Part shown: piece after piece, positions 53,892 through 63,030 of the stretch
Position numbering within the stretch: the stretch's first letter is position 1
Layout of the letters: each line of letters opens with the position of its first letter
From: Fibrisoma limi BUZ 3
Lineage (GTDB): Bacteria > Bacteroidota > Bacteroidia > Cytophagales > Spirosomataceae
DNA: 64,000 nucleotides
Assembly (NCBI RefSeq): GCF_000296815.2
Contig: NZ_CAIT01000010.1
Location: 62,001-126,000, forward strand
Direction: 5' to 3'
Position numbers and translations under genes: made by a program
Notes under the pieces: model-generated
The model's input: the letters and a program-made list of their open reading frames with translations, nothing else
Database searches by the model: none
What the model was told of the DNA's origin: nothing

Positions 53892-54923
53892 TCAGAACTT
53901 GGGGCAAGGCAATTTCTTGTCCCGCCGACGAACACCACCACGACGGGCTTCTGGTTTTTCGAAAATGTACGACAGCGAAATTTCGTGCGAACCGCCACTG
54001 GCACCGAGTGTCGAAATTGTAGCATCGTAGCTGTAGCCAACCGAAAACTTATCCATCCGGTAGCCAACCAGCATGGCCAGGGCGTCGTGGTTGTTGATCG
54101 TCTGGTTATACCGCTTGAACGGAATGCCCCGATAATAGGCACCAACTGTTATGGGTGAATATGTTAGGTACGCGCCCAGGTCGAGCTGGTCGTATTTCCC
54201 CTGAAACTTATACATGACCACCGGCGAAAAACTGATTTCCCGGTCCCACTCATCGCCGTAGCCGGTGTAACCGCCTAATGGAATCCGAAGTCCGGCGTGG
54301 AAACTGCCCTTAACCGGCAGTCGGCTCTGGTCACCAACAAAAAAGTTTTGGTTTGGGCGGTTAATGTGGTGGGCCGATACGCCTACCCAGTACCAGTCAG
54401 AATACACCAGACCGCCAGTTGAGAAATCAAGGTAACGATTTTGTGGTGATCCACCCTGGGCTGTTGGATCGGCGGTAGCGCTGCCCGTGATGAATCCACG
54501 GTCATTAAACTGGTCGCCAAACGTGAGTCCGAAATAATTGATATTCCGATTAACGTATGACCCTTGCAGGCCGAGCCGCACAAATGATTGCTCACCTACC
54601 TGGAACTGATACGAATATTGCAGGCCAATGTCGGTCGACTGAATACGGCCCTGACCCTGATTGTCGGATTGGATTAGTAAGCCTACGCCACTGTTGAAGC
54701 GCTCAAAATAATGATCGAGGCCAACCAGAGCAGTTACGTAGTTTGTAATGGCCGGCCACTGGTTGCGATAATTGACCGTAATGCGCGGAGCCAGCGCCGA
54801 TCCTGCAAAGGCTGGACTCAGGTACTGGGGAGCCGCATAAAACTGCGTAAATTGAGGATCCTGAGCAATTGCCAGTTGGCACACTGCCATGAATAAACCG
54901 GCCAAAATGTATTTCTTACTCAT
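53892..54923 (-). CDS. PorP/SprF-family type IX secretion membrane protein
   Basis: Outer-membrane beta-barrel protein of 343 residues with signal peptide MSKKYILAGLFMAVCQLAIA. The mature start QDPQFTQFYAAPQYLSPAFAGS is a hallmark of the PorP/SprF family. These proteins help a partner large protein with a type B sorting domain cross the outer membrane or attach outside. The divergent gene at 55218 encodes just such a protein, so they are probably a pair. ATG 54923 is preferred to an upstream TTG. An AR/RR-rich tail (GVRRRDKKLPCPKF) ends the protein. Confidence 0.93.
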   Translation of the reverse strand: MSKKYILAGLFMAVCQLAIAQDPQFTQFYAAPQYLSPAFAGSALAPRITVNYRNQWPAITNYVTALVGLDHYFERFNSGVGLLIQSDNQGQGRIQSTDIGLQYSYQFQVGEQSFVRLGLQGSYVNRNINYFGLTFGDQFNDRGFITGSATADPTAQGGSPQNRYLDFSTGGLVYSDWYWVGVSAHHINRPNQNFFVGDQSRLPVKGSFHAGLRIPLGGYTGYGDEWDREISFSPVVMYKFQGKYDQLDLGAYLTYSPITVGAYYRGIPFKRYNQTINNHDALAMLVGYRMDKFSVGYSYDATISTLGASGGSHEISLSYIFEKPEARRGGVRRRDKKLPCPKF

Positions 54924-55217
54924 AATGACGTTGTAGTGCAAAGAATGGGCCAACTATTTCACCTGTTTGTGGGTCTATAAGAAACGAAAGCCAAACGAAT
55001 TACAGTTAAAATCGTTTCTTACAAACCAGTTAACTCCCATTAGCCAGTAAAAGCAGGACCTGCAATTATCCTTTGTTGCTACCTCGGATTCGGCCGTTCC
55101 TACTTCTATAAAATTAGCCGGTTTTTGGATGGTTTTCAGGCTGTCAGGCGATAAAATTTTAGTGCGGCCTTTTCGTTTACAATAACGTAACGCCCCCTCA
55201 GTCTGTTATGCTCGGGG

Positions 55218-58200
55218 ATGAATTTGATAGGTGGGCTTAGTCAATGTTTCTCCATGTTCATTTCTATTCACTATAGGTATTTAGTTGCGCTGTGGGCTAT
55301 GTTGCTCCTGCTGGCGAGTTTTCCGTCGGCGTATGGGCAGACAGGCTTTCGATTCAGTGGCAGGACGTGTGTGCCGGATCAGGAGTGTAAAGCCGATTCG
55401 GTTACGTTTACGGACAGTGTGCTGGCGGGGGTTACTACCCGTGTCTGGGACTTTGGCGACGGCACTTCGGTGACCAAACAGCGGGATTCAGTGGCTCGTC
55501 ACGTGTATCAGCAGCCTGGTGCTTATACGGTTCGGCTCACCCGCACGGTGAACGGAGTAACGCAAACTGTCGAAAAATTTGTGAACGTATTTCCGCGGCC
55601 GCAGCCTTTCAGTAACTGGCGGACAGATACGACCATCTGTCAAGGGGAAGTCATTACATTAGATCCATACCCCAATGGTGCCCCACAAGGGCTGATTTAC
55701 AAATGGTATCCGAAGGGCGACACGACGCAGACCATTCAGGTCGACAGTTCCGGTTGTTACTCGGTCGAGGCTATTGACCCCACAACTGGTTGTTCGTATC
55801 AGGACCGGATCAATGTTGATGTCTGCGGTGAGCAGAAGCAATCGCAGGGCGTAAAGTGGTATTTTGGTAACAACGCCGGTCTGGATTTCAGCGGTGGTGG
55901 TACGCCACAGCCGATCGAGGACGGTAAACTGAGCACCATCGAAGGGTCTTCGTCCATCGCTAATACGAAAGGAGAGCTGCTATTTTATACGGACGGGATC
56001 ACCATTTATGATGCTGATGGGAAGCCGATGAAATCACTTGTTCCGGGCGATACCGCGCAAGTGGGGATTCCGTTGGGCGGCAACCGCAATTCGACGCAAT
56101 CGGCGCTGATCGTGCCGAAACCAACTTGCCGCGGCTGCGAATATCTTTATTACGTGTACACTACCGCTGAGATTCGTGGGAAGCGCACGTTGACTTACAG
56201 TGTAGTCGACATGCGGGAGAACCAGGGTAAAGGAGCGATCGTCGATAAGAATATCCCGGTTTCGGAGAATGGCACTGAGCAGTCAGCATCCGTAAAAAAT
56301 GAGCGTGATTCAACGTACTGGGTAATTACACGGATTTATGGTACCAATAAATTTGAAGTCCGCAACCTGAACCGCAGCGAAGACACAACCCCGAAGACGT
56401 ATGAGGGTGGACAAGTGATCGATTCGCTGTCGAAGGGGGAAGGATATATCAAAATCGGCCCCGCCGACACAACGGGCGGTCAGGAAGGAAACCGGCCTAT
56501 GGCGGTTGTGGTACCTGGCCCGCCTAAGAATTCCATCGATCTTTTTACGTTCAATGATTCGCTGGGAACGATAAAGTTTGAACGAACAATAGACTTAGGG
56601 CCGGCGCCACCCAAGGCGTATGGGGTAGAATTTTCGCCCGATGGGAAGTCGTTATACGTAACGATGCTGGCCGATACTAACGCAGACGGTAGTCAGAAGG
56701 GGGCGTCGTATATTCTAAAATATGATCTGAACCAGCGAGACTCCCTGCTAACCGGTTCCCGAACGGTGGTCGACAGTAGTACTACACGGCAGTACGGCTC
56801 GCTTCAGATTGGTCCGGATGGTCGTATCTACGTAGCCATAGAAGGCAGCACGTCGCTCGGGACCATCGAAAACCCGAACGGTGGTTTGCTCGATAGCTTA
56901 CGGTTCAATCTGAACGGCCAATCGCTGGGCGGGAAAACCAGTCAGTTGGGGTTGCCCAACCTGGTCGATAACTTCAACGATCAATCAAGCGGACCAGGTT
57001 TTACCTACGCCGATACCTGCGCCACGTCACCCACTACGTTTCAGGCCAGTCCGAACTGTCCGAAGTTGAAGGAGACGTACACCTGGAACTTTGGCGACGG
57101 TAGCCGTCCGGTTTCTACGACGGCGTTGCAGCCGCAGTTGCATACGTATCAGCAAGCGGGCGACTATCCGGTAAGTCTTCAGATAACCACACGAACCGCC
57201 CAGGGGGCAATCTGTAAGGATACAGTAATCCGCGATACGATCACGATTGTCGATACACCGGCCAAGATGGAGCTTGGCGATAATCGAGATGTCTGCGATA
57301 AACGAGGGATAACCCTGGATGCACAGGTGCAGGCCAGTAACTACGTCTGGGTCATTAATGGAGCCGTGGCGGGTAGGCAGAAAACCATCACCATCAACCG
57401 GCCCGGCTACTACTATGTTGTCGGTCTTGCGGCCAATGGCGGCTGTTTTGAAAGTGATACGGTTGAGCTTCGAATATTTGCCCCGCCGGCTCTTGATCTC
57501 GGTCCTGATACGGTATTCTGCTACCGAAGCAGCGTTAACCTGACCGTACCACAACAAACCTGGTCGGAGTTTGAGTGGAGTACCGGAAGCAAAGACCGCT
57601 CAACAACCGTGTCGCAGGCGGGACAGTATTTTGTAACGGCTAAGAATTTCAGGGGCTGCGTTAACTCAGATACGATCAACGTAACGGAACTGCCGAAGCT
57701 CAACCTACGGGCTGCGCTGACGGGGCCGTCGGCCTGCACAACGGCTGATGGGGTGATCGAACTGACACCAACCCCGGCCGGTCGATACGAATACATCTGG
57801 AGCCGCGCCGATGGGGCCGTGTTGCCAGGAACAACAAACCGACAGGGGAATTTGCCGGAAGGATCCTACCGAATTAACGCTACGGATAGCCTAAGGGGCT
57901 GTAAGGCCGATACGTTGTTTGCGTTGAAGTCGCCGGTAAATAACCTGGCCATTACCCCGTCCGTACGGCCTGCGTTGTGTAGCATTCCAAACAGCGGTAC
58001 CATCAACGTCACCGTGCAGGGCGGAATGCCGGTAGGTTATATCTGGCTTGATGGAAACAACAATCCGGTGAGTACCAGCGCTGTGTTTGGGCAGGCAGCG
58101 CCGGGTTTATACGGCGTACAGGTCACCGACAGCCGTGGTTGTAAAGCCTTTACGAATAGCATTCGAGTGGGGCTCGATAGCACCGGGTTCGCCAGTCTGG

Positions 58201-58910
58201 GGCCAAACCGCCAACGATGTGTGGGCGATACAGTACAGTTAATACCACAGGATGGGGCCCTGGCCGGTAATCAGTACCAATGGAGTACCGGCCAGACCAC
58301 CCGACTGATTATCGTCAACCAGCCGGGAACGTATAGTGTCGTTGTGCGCAATCCACAAACCGGTTGCGTCGGCCGAAGTAGCGTACAGGTAGGCGACCGA
58401 CCGGCTCCGGCTGTGAGTCTTGTTCCAGAAACGTCTATTTGCGAAGGGGATAACGGCCGTATTCAGCTCACGCCCAATGGTGGGTCAGGCCTGAGGTACG
58501 TCTGGCCGCAGACAGGCGATACAACCCGATCCATTACGGTCAGTCGGGTAGGGGAATACGCTGTGCGGGTAACAGATCCCGCTGGCTGTACGGCCACGGT
58601 TGCTACCCGCGTTGTCAATCGCTGCGAACCGCGTGTAAATATTCCGGATGCGTTCTCACCAAACGGCGACGGGGTGAACGACGTATTGCAGGTCTTTACG
58701 TCGTACGTTACTGACTATGAACTACGGATCTATAACCGCTGGGGCGAAGTCATCTTTGTAAGCAATAATCCCGAGCAAAAATGGGATGGAACCTACAAGG
58801 GAGCGGCCTATCCTCCGATGCTCTACCCCTACGTTATTTCCTATAAAAGTGAGTCATTTCCTGAGCGCGGAAAGACCGTAAAACGGGGTTCTGTACTGGT
58901 AATCAGGTAG
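55218..58910 (+). CDS. Large secreted protein with PKD repeats and type B sorting domain
   Basis: Protein of 1230 residues with a hydrophobic signal (through SFPSAYGQ). Several PKD-like domains are visible (RVWDFGDGTSVTKQRDSVAR with HVYQQPGAYTVRL; later TYTWNFGDGSRPVS and HTYQQAGDYPVSL). Cys-containing Ig-like repeats of the GxxxxxCxxDTV type fill 720-1130. The C-terminal ~90 residues (NIPDAFSPNGDGVNDVLQVF, then YNRWGEVIFVSN and KWDGTYKG) are the gliding-motility type CTD that directs type IX secretion. It is likely surface-exposed and adhesive. A later ATG at 55254 is a possible start. Confidence 0.93.
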   Translation: MNLIGGLSQCFSMFISIHYRYLVALWAMLLLLASFPSAYGQTGFRFSGRTCVPDQECKADSVTFTDSVLAGVTTRVWDFGDGTSVTKQRDSVARHVYQQPGAYTVRLTRTVNGVTQTVEKFVNVFPRPQPFSNWRTDTTICQGEVITLDPYPNGAPQGLIYKWYPKGDTTQTIQVDSSGCYSVEAIDPTTGCSYQDRINVDVCGEQKQSQGVKWYFGNNAGLDFSGGGTPQPIEDGKLSTIEGSSSIANTKGELLFYTDGITIYDADGKPMKSLVPGDTAQVGIPLGGNRNSTQSALIVPKPTCRGCEYLYYVYTTAEIRGKRTLTYSVVDMRENQGKGAIVDKNIPVSENGTEQSASVKNERDSTYWVITRIYGTNKFEVRNLNRSEDTTPKTYEGGQVIDSLSKGEGYIKIGPADTTGGQEGNRPMAVVVPGPPKNSIDLFTFNDSLGTIKFERTIDLGPAPPKAYGVEFSPDGKSLYVTMLADTNADGSQKGASYILKYDLNQRDSLLTGSRTVVDSSTTRQYGSLQIGPDGRIYVAIEGSTSLGTIENPNGGLLDSLRFNLNGQSLGGKTSQLGLPNLVDNFNDQSSGPGFTYADTCATSPTTFQASPNCPKLKETYTWNFGDGSRPVSTTALQPQLHTYQQAGDYPVSLQITTRTAQGAICKDTVIRDTITIVDTPAKMELGDNRDVCDKRGITLDAQVQASNYVWVINGAVAGRQKTITINRPGYYYVVGLAANGGCFESDTVELRIFAPPALDLGPDTVFCYRSSVNLTVPQQTWSEFEWSTGSKDRSTTVSQAGQYFVTAKNFRGCVNSDTINVTELPKLNLRAALTGPSACTTADGVIELTPTPAGRYEYIWSRADGAVLPGTTNRQGNLPEGSYRINATDSLRGCKADTLFALKSPVNNLAITPSVRPALCSIPNSGTINVTVQGGMPVGYIWLDGNNNPVSTSAVFGQAAPGLYGVQVTDSRGCKAFTNSIRVGLDSTGFASLGPNRQRCVGDTVQLIPQDGALAGNQYQWSTGQTTRLIIVNQPGTYSVVVRNPQTGCVGRSSVQVGDRPAPAVSLVPETSICEGDNGRIQLTPNGGSGLRYVWPQTGDTTRSITVSRVGEYAVRVTDPAGCTATVATRVVNRCEPRVNIPDAFSPNGDGVNDVLQVFTSYVTDYELRIYNRWGEVIFVSNNPEQKWDGTYKGAAYPPMLYPYVISYKSESFPERGKTVKRGSVLVIR

Positions 58911-58932
58911 TGCTTTTCTCCTGTTTTTTTCG

Positions 58933-58940
58933 TAAATTTG
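58933..58940 (+). promoter_or_regulatory. Candidate -7 element of ruvB
   Basis: TAAATTTG is a full match to TAnnTTTG. Transcription would start near 58946, so the message would open directly with the hairpin at 58953-58989. No clear TTG is found upstream. Confidence 0.4.
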
Positions 58941-58952
58941 ACCAAAACGGAT

Positions 58953-58989
58953 CCCCAAAATAACGGCTTTTCAAGCCGTTATTTTGGGG
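58953..58989. promoter_or_regulatory. Perfect 17-bp hairpin in the ruvB leader
   Basis: CCCCAAAATAACGGCTT (58953-58969) and its exact inverse (58973-58989) enclose a 3-base loop, 21 bases before the ruvB ATG. It could terminate the upstream gene or protect or control the ruvB message; no T-run follows the right arm. Confidence 0.6.
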
Positions 58990-59010
58990 TATTCTGACCA
59001 ACTGATCATC

Positions 59011-60039
59011 ATGCGAAACGACTTTCTGAAAGGAACAGGAGAAGGGATGACGGCCACTGATAAGGAGATCGAACGGGCGCTTCGACCGCTTTCGTTTGAA
59101 GACTTTACCGGCCAGGCTAAAGTCCTCGAAAACCTCGAAGTGTTCGTAAAAGCTGCTATGCAGCGGGGCGATGCACTCGACCACGTACTGCTCCACGGCC
59201 CTCCGGGTTTGGGTAAAACGACCTTGTCGCACATCATTGCCAACGAACTGAACGCGAATATTAAGATGACGTCCGGACCGGTGCTTGACAAACCAAGTGA
59301 TCTGGCCGGTCTGCTGACCAACCTACAGCCCAACGACGTTCTGTTTATCGACGAGATCCACCGGCTGAACCCGATTGTGGAGGAGTATCTGTACTCAGCG
59401 ATGGAGGATTATAAGATTGATATCATGCTCGACTCGGGGCCGAACGCCCGGACGGTGCAGATCAAACTGAATCCGTTTACGCTGATCGGGGCTACAACGC
59501 GGGCCGGTATGCTGACGTCTCCGTTGCGGGCACGTTTCAGTATCAATTGTCGGTTGGAGTATTATGATGCCAAGCTGCTCACGACCATCGTTCAACGGTC
59601 GGCCGCTATTCTGGGCACCCCAATCGACGAGGAAGGGGCCTTTGAGATTGCCCGCCGAAGCCGGGGGACTCCACGTATCGCCAACAACCTGCTGCGCCGG
59701 ACCCGTGACTTTGCACAGGTGAAAGGGAACGGCTATATCAATGTCGAAATTGCCGAGATGGCCCTGAGTGCGCTGGACGTAGATCAGAACGGTCTTGACG
59801 AAATGGACAATCGAATTCTGTCGACCATCATCGAGAAGTTCAAAGGCGGGCCAGTTGGTCTGACAACCATTGCCACTGCCTGCGGTGAGGAAGCGGAGAC
59901 GATCGAAGAGGTGTATGAGCCGTTCCTGATTCAGGAAGGTTTTCTGAAGCGGACATCGCGCGGCCGGGAGGCTACCGAGAAAGCATATCATCACCTCGGT
60001 ATCATGCCGAACTACAAAACCGGCGAGTTATTCGGGTAA
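59011..60039 (+). CDS. ruvB: Holliday junction branch-migration ATPase RuvB
   Basis: AAA+ motor of 342 residues that drives branch migration with RuvA. Walker A is GPPGLGKTT, Walker B is LFIDEIHRL, and sensor and arginine-finger regions follow (GATTRAG, RARF). The winged-helix DNA-binding domain ends the protein ([12 protein letters not shown], then YHHLG). It starts at ATG 59011; an upstream TTG within the hairpin is rejected. The message is monocistronic: ruvA and ruvC are not adjacent. Confidence 0.97.
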   Translation: MRNDFLKGTGEGMTATDKEIERALRPLSFEDFTGQAKVLENLEVFVKAAMQRGDALDHVLLHGPPGLGKTTLSHIIANELNANIKMTSGPVLDKPSDLAGLLTNLQPNDVLFIDEIHRLNPIVEEYLYSAMEDYKIDIMLDSGPNARTVQIKLNPFTLIGATTRAGMLTSPLRARFSINCRLEYYDAKLLTTIVQRSAAILGTPIDEEGAFEIARRSRGTPRIANNLLRRTRDFAQVKGNGYINVEIAEMALSALDVDQNGLDEMDNRILSTIIEKFKGGPVGLTTIATACGEEAETIEEVYEPFLIQEGFLKRTSRGREATEKAYHHLGIMPNYKTGELFG

Positions 60040-60048
60040 TCAATAAGT

Positions 60049-60106
60049 AAGAAGCCCGGCTATCAAGCGCAACGTAGTACGTTGTCGTTTGATAGCCGGG
60101 CTTCTT
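60049..60106. terminator. Bidirectional terminator between ruvB and the ArsR gene
   Basis: An 18-bp stem (60049-60066 with 60089-60106) carries a second small palindrome (CAACGTA/TACGTTG) in its loop. It lies 10 bases after the ruvB stop, between convergent genes. Confidence 0.85.
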
Positions 60107-60119
60107 CGTTTGCGCGATA

Positions 60120-60428
60120 CTAAGCCAGGATTTTGCTCTTGTAGATGCAATCAATCACCTCTGCCACTGCCGTATCTACCAGAAAATAGTAGATATTCTT
60201 CCCACTTCGACGGATGTCGAGAATTCCCTTATCACGCATGTTAATCAGGTGATGTGAAATCAGAGATTGCTCGGCGTTCAGATTTTTGTAAATCGTCGAG
60301 ACGTTCAATTCCTTGCTGTCATTCAGCATCTGAATGATTTTGATGCGCAGAGGATGAGCCACAGCTTTTAAAACGTAAGCCGCTTTATCAACGCGCTTTT
60401 CATCGTCCATTACTTTTTCAGTAGCCAT
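60120..60428 (-). CDS. ArsR-family winged-helix regulator
   Basis: Protein of 102 residues with one winged helix-turn-helix: AYVLKAVAHPLRIKIIQML, then VSTIYKNLNAEQSLISHHLI (recognition helix) and MRDKGILDIRRSGKNIYYFL. The metal-binding ELCVCDL motif of ArsR/SmtB sensors is absent, so it may respond to something else or act through redox or partner signals. It stands alone; a perfect 12-bp palindrome just upstream suggests self-regulation. Confidence 0.9.
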   Translation of the reverse strand: MATEKVMDDEKRVDKAAYVLKAVAHPLRIKIIQMLNDSKELNVSTIYKNLNAEQSLISHHLINMRDKGILDIRRSGKNIYYFLVDTAVAEVIDCIYKSKILA

Positions 60429-60440
60429 ACAGTATACTGT
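60429..60440. promoter_or_regulatory. Operator-like palindrome before the ArsR gene
   Basis: ACAGTATACTGT is a perfect 12-bp palindrome touching the start codon of the regulator gene at 60428. ArsR-type dimers bind such dyads, so an autoregulatory site is plausible. The remaining bases to 60659 hold nothing I can name. Confidence 0.45.
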
Positions 60441-60659
60441 TAGGTGTGCGTGTACGGTGAAAGATACTCTAATTTCAACAGTTGTGAATCTGTGTATTAT
60501 TAGATTTGAGGCTTAATTTATCCAAAGGTTCATTTTGTAATACTATTCTTTAATGTAGCTACTTAAATAGTTCGATGGATTTAATTGATGCCTTGGAGAT
60601 GAATAATATCCTGATTGTCAATATGTAAATTAATATCATCATAAGTTTACTTTTTTGAT

Positions 60660-61592
60660 CTATCGTTTACCTCGCCAACTGATCAGAAAGACTCCAGTTA
60701 AAACCAGTAGGGTTCCGAAAACTTGTGCTATGCTTATGGTTTCGTTCAGCAAAGTTGTGGCCAGGATAATGGTAAAAATCGGACCGACACTGGCTACAAT
60801 GGAAGCATTACCTGATCCAACCCGTTTGATGCCTTCGGCAATCATAAACGTTGGAATGACGGTAACAAACAAAGCCATTGCAGCCGCCAGGCCATACACT
60901 GCCAGGGGGTACCCAGTCAGGTGCAGGCCGTTGGCAATTGCACAGTGCAAAACCGTTGGAACCGTAGCGGCCATCATCGCGTAACAAGTATAGCGCTGTG
61001 AGCCAACGAGCGAGATCATGTTGTCGCTGCCGACCAGGTAGATGGCATACACCAGGCCGCTTAAAATAACCCAGAAGGCCCCCAGAACTACGTTCTTCTG
61101 CGCGGATGTTTCAATATTTCCGATAAATGCAATCAAAAGGCCCGTATAGGTTAAAGCCAGCGCCAATACCTGTAGTCGAGTAATTCGGCGGCCATAGCCA
61201 ATGGCGTTCATGAACAACACAAAGGTGGGATATACAAACAGCAGAATACGTTCCAGACTAGCTGTTATATACACCAATCCCAGAAAATTGAAGAAGCTGG
61301 CCAGATAATAACCCGTGATCCCCAGCATAGCCAGCGTTGCCCACTGACGCAGCGTCAGCTTACCCATTACTTGATCGGCCGACTGGCGTGACAAATTCAA
61401 CGCTATGCCGATATAAAACGGCAAGGCAAACAACATTCGCAACGTCAACAGCGAGATCGAATCGATGTGGTATTGATAAGCCAGCTTGATCAGAATACCC
61501 TTCATGGCAAAGCAGAATGCCGCCAAAAAGACGAACAATGCACCCAGCCAATATGAAAATCGCGTCGTTGAGGATTCAGCAGGAACATTCAT
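60660..61592 (-). CDS. EamA/DMT-superfamily transporter
   Basis: Inner-membrane protein of 310 residues with ten hydrophobic segments, built as two EamA repeats (about 15-150 and 165-305). The second repeat contains SVGPIFTIILATTLLNETIS, a typical DMT signature. Such exporters handle amino acids, nucleotides or metabolites; none can be assigned. It starts ten bases after the der terminator and so may be read from its own promoter or by read-through. Confidence 0.88.
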   Translation of the reverse strand: MNVPAESSTTRFSYWLGALFVFLAAFCFAMKGILIKLAYQYHIDSISLLTLRMLFALPFYIGIALNLSRQSADQVMGKLTLRQWATLAMLGITGYYLASFFNFLGLVYITASLERILLFVYPTFVLFMNAIGYGRRITRLQVLALALTYTGLLIAFIGNIETSAQKNVVLGAFWVILSGLVYAIYLVGSDNMISLVGSQRYTCYAMMAATVPTVLHCAIANGLHLTGYPLAVYGLAAAMALFVTVIPTFMIAEGIKRVGSGNASIVASVGPIFTIILATTLLNETISIAQVFGTLLVLTGVFLISWRGKR

Positions 61593-61595
61593 AAC

Positions 61596-61622
61596 AAAAA
61601 AACCCTCCGAGGGGGAGGGTTT
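61596..61622 (-). terminator. Terminator of der
   Basis: On the minus strand ACCCTCC-like arms (GGAGGG at 61614-61619 with CCCTCC at 61603-61608) are followed by a seven-T run (A run at 61596-61602). It lies between the der stop and the ATG of the EamA gene. Confidence 0.8.
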
Positions 61623-61625
61623 AGT

Positions 61626-62933
61626 TCATTTCTGGCGGAAAAATATCGTAATGGGTACCCCATCGAACCCAAAGTTTTCCCGAAGCTTATTTTCCAGAAA
61701 ACGCTCGTAGGGCTCCTTGATGTACTGGGGTAGGTTGCAGAAAAAGACAAACGTCGGTGAGGGTGTCGGCAACTGAAGCATGTACTTGATCTTGATCTGC
61801 TTGCCTTTGGTGGCTGGGGGCGGATACGCTTCAATCACCGGCTGCAGGGCTTCGTTCAGCTTTGAAGTCGCAATTTTCTTATGCTTATTCTCATACACCT
61901 CCATTGCTTTTTCCATCACCTGGAAAATACGCTGCTTTTCATGAACCGAAGCAAAGATGATGGGTAAATAATCGATCGGGGCCATTCGCTGCACCATCTC
62001 CTTACGCAGTACGTCGGCGGTCCGGTGGTCTTTTTCAACGGCATCCCATTTGTTAACCATAATTACTACGCCTTTCTTGGCCCGCACAGCCTGACCAATG
62101 ATGTTGAGGTCCTGTGCTTCGAGACCCCGGGTTGCATCGAGCATAACAATGCACACATCCGACTCTTCCATTGCCTTTATGGAGCGCAGAATGGAATAGA
62201 ATTCGATATTATCCTGGATGCGGGCTTTACGCCGAATGCCGGCTGTATCGGTCAGGATAAAATCTTTGCCATACGCCTTGTAGCGGGTGTTGATTGCGTC
62301 GCGGGTTGTGCCGGCAATGTCGGTTACAATACTACGCTCCCTGCCGGTCAATACGTTCAGAAACGACGATTTACCTACGTTTGGCCGCCCCAGGATGGCA
62401 ATCCGGGGAATGCCTGCTTCCGGATCTTCGACGCCTTCGCTCTGAAAATGCTTCACGACCTCATCGAGCAGATCGCCAGTGCCGCTACCCGTTTGCGACG
62501 AAATTGGATGCGGATCGCCTAGCCCGAGTGCATAAAACTCAGAAGCCGCCTGCTGGCGATCGAACGTTTCGGCTTTATTGGCCACTACATACACCGGCTT
62601 TTTCGACCGGCGCAGTACGTTAGCAAAATCCTGATCAAGGCCGGTCAGCCCGGTCATGGTATCGACAACAAACAGCAGGACGGTAGCTTCTTCAATAGCA
62701 ATCTCTACCTGCTCCCGAATGGCCCCCTCAAAAATATCCTCCGACCCGACGACGTAGCCGCCGGTATCGATTACCGTAAATCGCTTATCAGTCCACTCGG
62801 CATAGCCGTAATGCCGGTCGCGAGTGACACCGCTCTGGTTATCCATAATGGCCTGCCGCTGCTCCGTTAGCCGGTTAAACAGCGTTGATTTCCCGACGTT
62901 CGGGCGGCCAACAATTGCTACAATATTTGCCAT
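61626..62933 (-). CDS. der: Ribosome-assembly GTPase Der (EngA)
   Basis: Double GTPase of 435 residues for 50S assembly. Two G domains are seen: [12 protein letters not shown] near residue 8 and [12 protein letters not shown] near residue 183, with DTGG and DTAG switch motifs and NKAE/NKWD specificity motifs. A C-terminal KH-like domain follows ([11 protein letters not shown], then [11 protein letters not shown] and [11 protein letters not shown]). It follows era by 97 bases across a purine/pyrimidine tract and ends at its own terminator. Confidence 0.97.
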   Translation of the reverse strand: MANIVAIVGRPNVGKSTLFNRLTEQRQAIMDNQSGVTRDRHYGYAEWTDKRFTVIDTGGYVVGSEDIFEGAIREQVEIAIEEATVLLFVVDTMTGLTGLDQDFANVLRRSKKPVYVVANKAETFDRQQAASEFYALGLGDPHPISSQTGSGTGDLLDEVVKHFQSEGVEDPEAGIPRIAILGRPNVGKSSFLNVLTGRERSIVTDIAGTTRDAINTRYKAYGKDFILTDTAGIRRKARIQDNIEFYSILRSIKAMEESDVCIVMLDATRGLEAQDLNIIGQAVRAKKGVVIMVNKWDAVEKDHRTADVLRKEMVQRMAPIDYLPIIFASVHEKQRIFQVMEKAMEVYENKHKKIATSKLNEALQPVIEAYPPPATKGKQIKIKYMLQLPTPSPTFVFFCNLPQYIKEPYERFLENKLRENFGFDGVPITIFFRQK

Positions 62934-62939
62934 GATTCG

Positions 62940-63024
62940 AAGGAGAGGGAGGAAAGGAGGAAGGGAATAAAAGGGAAAGCATGTAACTCCTTTCTCCTTT
63001 CTTCATTTCCTCCCCTTCCTCCTT
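62940..63024. repeat. Homopurine/homopyrimidine inverted tract between era and der
   Basis: Bases 62941-62979 are almost all purine (GGAGGAAAGGAGG-type repeats), and 62987-63024 are almost all pyrimidine, so the two halves form an imperfect inverted repeat around CATGTA. It fills the era-der gap. Confidence 0.55.
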
Positions 63025-63030
63025 TAAAAA

